Source of the DNA: Poecilobothrus nobilitatus
Lineage: Eukaryota > Arthropoda > Insecta > Diptera > Dolichopodidae
Assembly (NCBI GenBank): GCA_947095535.1
Contig: OX352772.1
Location: 46,395,445 to 46,459,444 of the forward strand
Length of the DNA: 64,000 nucleotides
Direction of reading: 5' to 3'
Under the pieces are notes generated by a model. The model was not told the origin of the DNA, did no database searches, and worked only from the letters and a program-made list of their open reading frames with translations. Below, piece after piece: positions 58,901-64,000 of the stretch (positions are counted from its first letter, which is position 1; each line of letters opens with the position of its first letter). The position numbers and the translations under genes were made by a program.

Positions 58901-61900
58901 TTTCTTTGAAATTAGGCAACATTTAGTTTTCCGAGAACTGAAGTCGACTCGAGTTACTTTACCTCAACCGCAATTTTTAGATCATGGTTGACCATGCTTT
59001 CAATGATTTTGTTTCTGGTCACAATATTTCCCTGCGAAGCATTAGATTCTCTCTCATCATATTTGACTTTTAACATACTGTCATCAGCAAACGATTAACG
59101 GTAAATAAAAGGAATCCAATGTCATCAGATTGGATGGAAAATTATAAAAAAAGATCGTTGAGAAATATCAAAAAGAGCGTAGGTAATGGAACTGATAGGG
59201 ACAACGGCATTAGTATTATGGAGAATGGACTTAAATCCATCTACTAAGACACGAATATAGCGTTTCGAAAGGAAATCTTTAATTTAGAGAGACATCAATT
59301 ATTTATATCGACATAGTTTTGTATGATTGAAGTTGCCCCATACTCAAGACACCCGATGCTAGAAAACTGATGACATAACCATTGTACCATTGGTCAAATT
59401 TCAATAACATATTAATAATATATAATAAAATTAATCTTACTTTTAATATTATAACAATAACTATTAAAGTTAAACCAAGCAGTATTACTGTCAACAAAAT
59501 TGTAATTATAATTGAAACTGAAACTGGTGATGATAAATCTGATGATGGAATTGTGTTAGGTGATTAGAATTTGAAAAAATATATATAAGAAAATAATTAA
59601 ATTAAATTTTTTGGATTTTAATATTATGCTTAAAAATTTTAATTTTATAGACAAAAATATATTTATTACCTACCTTTAAATATAACTTCGACATGCACAG
59701 TTCTAATTAGTAATTTTTGTCGTTCTAATATCAGAGCTGCACAAGAATACTTTTCTGATATTTCACTATCAAATGGTAGAATTTTTATAGTTGTAATGTT
59801 AAATTTTGTATTTAAAATATTTTTAAAATTTCTTTGAATAGAGTAATCTACAAAAACACAAAAAAAAATTTTTTTAACGTAAGATAATAGGTATATCATT
59901 TTAATTAAAATAATTATACCTTTTAAAGAACCATTAAGTAATTGATCATTTTTAAACCAATCAATAGATCCACCTAATGTTTCACTAACTACCAAACAAT
60001 CTAAATATAACTCGGTATCAATTGGTATTTCCATTAAACTATTATTTTTTATAATAGTATTATTATTCTTAAATCTTGAAATAATCGATATATAATTAGG
60101 ATAAGGTCCTAATATTACTGAAGTTTTTTTAGAATTTGTTAAGTCATCATTATCAGATGTAGAACATGTTATAATTTTTGATTCGTTATACGGATATTTT
60201 AAAATATATCTAATAATACCATTTTCATATGGTTGTTTTATAATAAATATTTCTGGATTATAAATAGATTTTAATTTATTACAATTATTATCATCACAAA
60301 CACGAAAATATATTTTTTTATGCTGATATTCATATATTCGGCATTCAATTTCTTTAGTTATATTTAATGTATTTTGAAAATAATGAAATTTATTTATGCT
60401 CGGTAATTCATTATCTATAATTATAATTAAATTTTAATATTTGAAATTTGATAAATGTCATAATATTTTTTAAATTTTAATTTGATAGGATACAATATAT
60501 ATGTACTTGTATAATATTATATGATTCAGTTGAAAATATTTGACACTTTGACACTATACACATTTTCACCATTTAATAAACGGAATAGAAATATCTTGTT
60601 AAAAGTATTGAAAACTACAAAAGTCTTAACGCCACTTTTTTAACATAAAATTATCATGTTGCCACAGGTTGAAACACATATAATATACATTATACAAGAA
60701 TAAATCTGATTGAGTATGGCATTTCAAATAAGCTTCAAGAAGCAAATTTATAATTCTATGATATTCTATGATATTAATATTATACTGAATAGTCCTTGTC
60801 AATCTGTTAGATCATGAGAATATATTTTTTTTTTATTACATTTCTCTGCCATATAAATGTGGACAGGAAATTAAACAGCCTTTCCTGTTAAAGCGTGGCT
60901 GTAAGTACGGGAGAATAAGTCTTACGACGTGTGTGGGACTCGAACCCATACTCCCACGGTCTTTACAGCGTATTTTATACGCTCTTACTCACTATGCCAC
61001 TGAGGCCCCATGAGAATATGTTCGAAAACATTTAAATTTTTATAGAATATTTTACAGCTTTCAACAGGAAAATCACCACGTTTTATACTCACCTCGAAAT
61101 TTAAGTTTAAAAATCTCCCATTGTGTAATAGATGAATAAAATGTTGTATATTTTCCTTTATCATTGTACGTTAAATTTTTTATTGTTAAATTTGAAAAGT
61201 TTTTATTTGTTTTTATTAAAAATTTTTCTTTATTTTCCAATTGAATAGGATCTTTTAAATGACCTTGATATTTAAACCAGTCAAAACAATATTTTTCATT
61301 GAAACCTTCAACATTGAATGTTATTGTTGTTCCAAGTTTTGCATAAATTTTAATATTTTTTGATTCGTTTAACCACACTTTATGATTAAGGTGTACAATA
61401 TCTAAAAATTTAATAAAAATTTTATTAATTTTGGTTTATTTTTTTTTTAAATTTTATTTATGGCTATTCTTTAGATTTGCTGCCATACGTCTGATTATAT
61501 TGAACTTCTATCATGGTGACGATTAGCATCGGAGCCATTAAGAGCCTTTTGAAATAAAATTTATATTACCTTAAATATTTGTTGAATAATTAAAAAGATA
61601 ATGTCTGATAGTTTAAAAACAGGCCCTGAAGTGTGTGTTGAAATGCTATTTCAAACACAGTGATGTACAATTTTTAGTTTAAAGACAGAATAATTTCAAA
61701 GAAGAAAAATATAATTTACTTTTTTTATATTTTTTGAAAAATTTCCTTATATTGGAATTCGTTTAAGTTTATTTATTTATGTTCATCTTAATGGATCTGA
61801 CGGCAATTGGGGCTCGATCACAGGAATTCAATATTTTTATACTTTCTATGTACAAAATGAAAAAAAATTGCAAGTGGCAAATAACTCTAAAAAATAGCTT

Positions 61901-62804
61901 TTTATTTTAGTTTTTTAGAATAATAGAATCATATTATTTATTTTTCTATTAGAATAGAATAGTTGGGCATAACACGTAACTTCTTTTATTACATTTCAGA
62001 AATCTAGCTTAATTAGGCAGTGAATTATGCTCATATACAGAAAGAAGTTGTCTGACAATTTTTCGAATGCGCCGATTAAACTTGTTCAATTTAAACAAAA
62101 ATGTGGCGACATGTCATAAATACAAAAGTCATAACATCCATGGCTCTTATAACTCATAGTAACGAGTCACAATAAAGTTCCAATCGGACTTTTGACTCAA
62201 AATAAAATGAGATAAAAATACCAAGAAAAAAAATCATAATTGTAATTGGTAGTTTAGACTCGCAAAAACTTAGTTCTTCAGAAAGTATACTTTAAAATAT
62301 TTTTGCTTTACTACAAATTGTTTAATTTAAATTTTCCGGGAAAATATGATATATCCCTTTACCCAGAAAGTTTACCATAAAATATTTTAGTTTTATTACA
62401 AATTTCTTTTATTTAAAACTTCTGAAAAATTATGATATTGTCCTTAAAGGTCAAGAAATAGTCAATTGATATTTGTGCTTTGAACACACTCGCTTGAAAA
62501 ATAATATTTATTGAAGCTATATCTATCATAGCACATGGATCATGGGGATATGCCAATTTTGTAGAAAAATCGTCACATGTTTTGTTGTTTTTGCAAATAA
62601 AAATGTATTAAAATTAATCTTTCTTGTAATGGTACTTAGTAACTTCTTAACTGAGACATCACACGCAGAGCGATAACCTCAATGAGATGAGGCAAAAAAA
62701 AATTGTTCTCAAATAATTTAATAATATTTACCATGCTGACACTGAATTTCCATAATATGAATTATTATAAAAAATAATAAAATATTTAAAAAATAGTACT
62801 TCAT
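55793..62804 (-). CDS. Pvr: Receptor tyrosine kinase of the PDGF/VEGF receptor (PVR) type
   Basis: This is a cell-surface receptor that would bind PVF growth factors and phosphorylate tyrosines. Exons on the minus strand: 62732-62804, 61093-61401, 59920-60414, 59674-59847, 59441-59538, 58097-58229, 57808-58032, 57583-57724, 56983-57492, 56025-56130, 55793-55954. Every junction is GT-AG with matching phase; the total is 808 residues. Order: signal peptide (1-22), about three Ig-like modules (25-350), transmembrane helix (360-382), juxtamembrane YDKRYEFPKNKLKLG, then the kinase. The kinase has GCGNFG (432-437), VAVK Lys459, Glu476, HGDIAARN with Asp611, DFG 629-631 and PLKWLALES, with an insert at about 525-585 as in split PDGFR/VEGFR kinases. 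The short tail has YxxM and YxN motifs. Torso-type identity is less likely because the ectodomain is Ig-like. The ectodomain is much shorter than the seven Ig domains of Drosophila Pvr. Confidence 0.9.
56025..56130 (-). CDS. Pvr: Receptor exon 10: end of kinase domain
   Basis: Residues 721-755. It has YEIMLKCWEAEPLNRPNFSD, the last kinase subdomain with its invariant Arg (735). It was too short to appear as an open frame by itself; the acceptor after CTATTAAAG and the donor GTATGT bound it. Confidence 0.9.
56204..56957 (-). mobile_element. HINE-like element, family D, complete, in receptor intron 9
   Basis: It is bounded by the perfect 13-bp inverted repeat ATACCCTACACCT (56204-56216 and 56945-56957). 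On the minus strand the 5' part has a second, shorter hairpin (AGGATATATT next to TATACCC) and ACCAAGTTAGATATGG. The GTCCGTTCGTTTGTC tract is near 56810-56832, and core blocks are shared with 24200-24610. It makes up most of the 852-nt intron. Confidence 0.65.
56983..57492 (-). CDS. Pvr: Receptor exon 9: insert end, catalytic loop, activation loop
   Basis: Residues 551-719. It has the catalytic loop IMHGDIAARNILL (Asp611, Asn616), where HGD replaces the usual HRD, then KICDFGLAK and activation-loop tyrosines 640 and 643. PLKWLALESL, SDVWSFGILLWELFSLG and NPYPGV complete the C-lobe. Confidence 0.93.
57583..57724 (-). CDS. Pvr: Receptor exon 8: hinge and start of kinase insert
   Basis: Residues 504-549. 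It has the hinge LLLIVEYCVYGNLQIFLKNN, then the insert beginning NIFVNEIDEVTDKI, a type of sequence I recall from insect PVRs. It ends in phase 2 (AA|T, Asn550). Confidence 0.88.
57808..58032 (-). CDS. Pvr: Receptor exon 7: kinase N-lobe
   Basis: Residues 429-502. It has the glycine-rich loop LGCGNFGIV, the ATP-anchoring Lys459 in VAVK, the alpha-C glutamate 476 in LEMKIM and HLGKHLNIVNLLGAVT, which is diagnostic for the PDGFR/VEGFR/PVR group. Confidence 0.92.
58097..58229 (-). CDS. Pvr: Receptor exon 6: juxtamembrane region
   Basis: Residues 384-427. It starts with the stop-transfer RKR and ends LQYDKRYEFPKNKLKL, the juxtamembrane consensus of the PDGFR/VEGFR class. The donor (58095-58096) is repeated in frame 18 nt downstream by a small tandem duplication. 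Confidence 0.85.
58330..59395 (-). pseudogene. Jockey-type LINE relic in receptor intron 5
   Basis: On the minus strand, same sense as the host gene, FRNAIFVSVLVDGFKS is followed by a decayed GVPQGS-type stretch and then SFADDS (59077-59091), carrying the reverse transcriptase catalytic Asp pair. At 58330-58480 is the C-terminal RNSFATRTSRV piece, homologous to 7420-7690. A piece resembling VLEYGATS at about 59330 is out of the usual order, so more than one insertion or a rearrangement is likely. Stops and frameshifts are frequent. Confidence 0.6.
59441..59538 (-). CDS. Pvr: Receptor exon 5: transmembrane helix
   Basis: Residues 352-383. After a short Ser/Pro stalk comes a single 23-residue hydrophobic helix (from about 360, IIITILLTVILLGLTLIVIV onward), then Lys383. 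The acceptor at 59539-59540 is the one that keeps the phase from exon 4; upstream of it the frame has a stop. Confidence 0.85.
59674..59847 (-). CDS. Pvr: Receptor exon 4: end of membrane-proximal Ig
   Basis: Residues 294-350. It completes the last Ig domain with the F-strand motif SEISEKYSC328 that pairs with Cys267. It is separated from exon 3 by a 72-nt intron that remains open when read through, so careless ORF reading fuses them. Confidence 0.85.
59920..60414 (-). CDS. Pvr: Receptor exon 3: middle ectodomain and half of last Ig
   Basis: Residues 129-292. It has a diverged Ig-like stretch with Cys152, Cys167, Cys172 and Cys211, then the start of the membrane-proximal Ig domain (ELYLDC267 and SIDW280FKN). 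Sequons are at NIT, NES, NNT, NNS and NGS. It ends in phase 1, inside the Ig domain. Confidence 0.85.
60824..61009 (-). mobile_element. tRNA-derived SINE (SINE-1), copy 6, in receptor intron 2
   Basis: The minus-strand head is at 61009, with GTGGCATAGTGAGTAAGAGC (A box region) and a B box GGTTCGAGTCCCAC. The body has CACGCTTTAACAGGAAAGGC and ACATTTATATGGCAG. The exact 10-bp duplication ATGAGAATAT flanks it (60814-60823 and 61010-61019). It lies in the same orientation as the host gene. Confidence 0.9.
61093..61401 (-). CDS. Pvr: Receptor exon 2: first Ig-like module
   Basis: Residues 25-127. It has the Ig core Trp (Cys63-Phe-Asp-Trp66) and the F-strand NLTIKNLTYNDKGKYTTF. Both usual disulfide cysteines are replaced: Val55 in the B-strand position and Thr111 after the tyrosine. 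Sequons NES, NFS, NLT and NLT indicate an extracellular glycosylated domain. Confidence 0.8.
61985..62220 (-). mobile_element. HINE-like element, family C, fragment in receptor intron 1
   Basis: TTTCAGAAATCTAGCTTAAT, TGAATTATGCTCATATACAG and AAAGAAGTTGTCTGACA are the minus-strand core blocks of family C, without either end. The rest of the 1330-nt intron is AT-rich and unremarkable. Confidence 0.5.
62732..62804 (-). CDS. Pvr: Receptor exon 1: start codon and signal peptide
   Basis: Encodes residues 1-24 plus one base. MKYYFLNILLFFIIIHIME is a classical hydrophobic signal peptide, with likely cleavage near Cys22. The start has A at -3 (AAGAAATG). The donor is GTAAAT and the exon ends in phase 1, joining to exon 2 to make Asp25. 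Confidence 0.85.
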
Positions 62805-62934
62805 TTCTTAAGACTAATTTGTTGTAACTAAAATAATTTTTAAATTTATTTTTATGACATGATAATTTAACTAAAATTTTCAAAAACAAAATAAATAATT
62901 AATACAGATACAATCAGTCTAAAAAAAAAACATG

Positions 62935-63556
62935 GTAGAATCTAAACCAACGGTTTTTAAAAGTGCACATTACCAAAAGATAATACAAACTGTTTAGAAT
63001 TGTGACTTGCACAAAAGACCGGAACCCTATATAACTAAGAAAACCCGTTAACAGACGTAAACAAATATTACTAGAGCTTTAATTTTTATATCTTGCCGAA
63101 GTAAAATGTGTGCAGGTGCCTAAGTTACAGGTGTTTATAAATATCAGAATTTCAAGTCCCTATCTAGAAGCGTGCCGGAGTTTTTCATATAACGGTAAAT
63201 TTAAATACCAAATTTAAAAGAAATATACAATTTTGATATTAGCTTAGAAAAGTAAAAAAAATAAAATAATTATATAATTTTCATATTGATTTAAAAAGGT
63301 AAAGAAAATTCCTGTCGAATGACGTTTTTAGATTGAAAAAATGTTAAAATTAGGACTTTTTCAAAGTTTGAGGGGCTGTAGCTCCGTAATGGATGGGGCT
63401 ACATCAAAAAGTTGTTCTACAACATTAATTTTTTATGCGACCTACCCATGGTTTTTTTCTGTATCTTTAACGGTGTAGAAGTTTTTTAAACAGACGGACG
63501 GACGGACAGAGTGAAACTAATGGCACATTTTTGTAAACATTTTTTGGAAATGTGCT
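62935..63556 (-). mobile_element. HINE-like element, family A, copy 9, upstream of the receptor
   Basis: The 5' end at 63556 has TTAGCACATTTCC, GTCCGTCCGTCCGTCTG and the TACACCGTTAAAGATAC block. The core has a TTTACCGTTATATGAAA-like anchor at about 63185-63202, with a large internal deletion after it. The 3' end has AAACCGTTGGTTT and AGATTCTACCATG (62932-62960). Its 3' terminus is about 130 bp upstream of the receptor ATG, on the same strand. Confidence 0.7.
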
Positions 63557-63559
63557 AAA

Positions 63560-64000
63560 AATCTAACAAATGACCATAAAAAAATTAAACACAATATATA
63601 TTTAATACAAAAAATGAATGAATCATTTTATAGAGAATTTTATATTCATCGCGAATTTTATTTAAATAACTTTTTTTTAACCCTTTAAGAAGTAGTGTTT
63701 AATCTGAGTTAATTAACGTTCGTTAAAAGTATAAGATTATTTTATGAATATGAATATGATTTAGATTTAAACAATATAACGAACCTTTAAAAAACAACAT
63801 TATCTTCTTCTTGAAGCCTGAGTTTTAAAAAGTAATTAAAATTTAATAGTTAACAGACTAACACAAATCTAGATTATATTTGCAAGATTTATTGTAATAT
63901 ATTTAATTCAAATTAAATAGTTCGATATTGCACAATTCAATTAACATAAATTATGACGGAATGATTAAATATTTTTTTCCAATTAAATTAACATTTTTTT
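63560..64000. other. AT-rich sequence, no gene seen
   Basis: No coding frame or repeat was recognised up to the window end. Confidence 0.4.

Noticed and set aside
59303..59497. 64-codon minus-strand frame
   Set aside because: It merges the real transmembrane exon (to 59441) with intron and LINE sequence; the donor GTAAGA at 59439-59440 ends the exon.
59666..60034. 122-codon minus-strand frame taken as one exon
   Set aside because: It reads through a 72-nt intron (59848-59919). The exon 3 coding part also extends far upstream of its first ATG, to 60414.

Overview
This is a stretch of animal nuclear DNA, most likely from an insect. It is roughly four fifths A+T by eye. It has GT-AG introns, tRNA-derived SINEs, Jockey-type LINE relics, a hAT transposase relic and many non-autonomous elements of the Helentron-associated type (HINE, including DINE-1 and mini-me) that are familiar from Diptera. 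I cannot name the species. There are no bacterial operons, rRNA genes, genuine tRNA genes or CRISPR arrays.

Only one intact protein gene is supported. It lies on the minus strand at 55793-62804 and is an 11-exon receptor tyrosine kinase that I assemble from signal peptide to stop codon: 2427 nt, 808 codons plus stop. All ten introns are GT-AG and all phases agree. The kinase, juxtamembrane segment and kinase insert resemble PVR, the insect PDGF/VEGF receptor. The ectodomain is only about 335 residues (about three Ig-like modules), against seven Ig domains in Drosophila Pvr. The four introns longer than 150 nt all contain transposon sequence; the six short ones (64-135 nt) do not.

Positions 1-55 kb and 63-64 kb are a gene-poor repeat landscape. 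Its main component is a set of related families, called A, B, C and D here. They share one plan: a 5' hairpin, an inverted repeat between the 5' end and the 3' subterminal region, a GTCC-type microsatellite, an internal core that can be tandemly repeated, and (in A, B and one C copy) a 3' hairpin followed by a terminus close to ATTCTNCCTTG. Family A has nine copies or relics; the copy at 13.6-15.4 kb carries three core units at exactly 477-bp spacing. Family B has two near-identical copies of about 1.58 kb at 16.9 and 44.4 kb. Families C and D have TATACCC-type 5' ends. Other repeats are six copies of one tRNA-derived SINE, one copy of a second SINE, several dead LINE pieces, a hAT relic, a foldback family of about 165-215 bp and a fourth dispersed repeat (E).

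No pathway links these parts. The biology is one receptor gene in a transposon-dense region, with a HINE-like element ending about 130 bp upstream of its start codon. Repeat boundaries are approximate where copies are degenerate, and all identities come from motif recognition without database searches.
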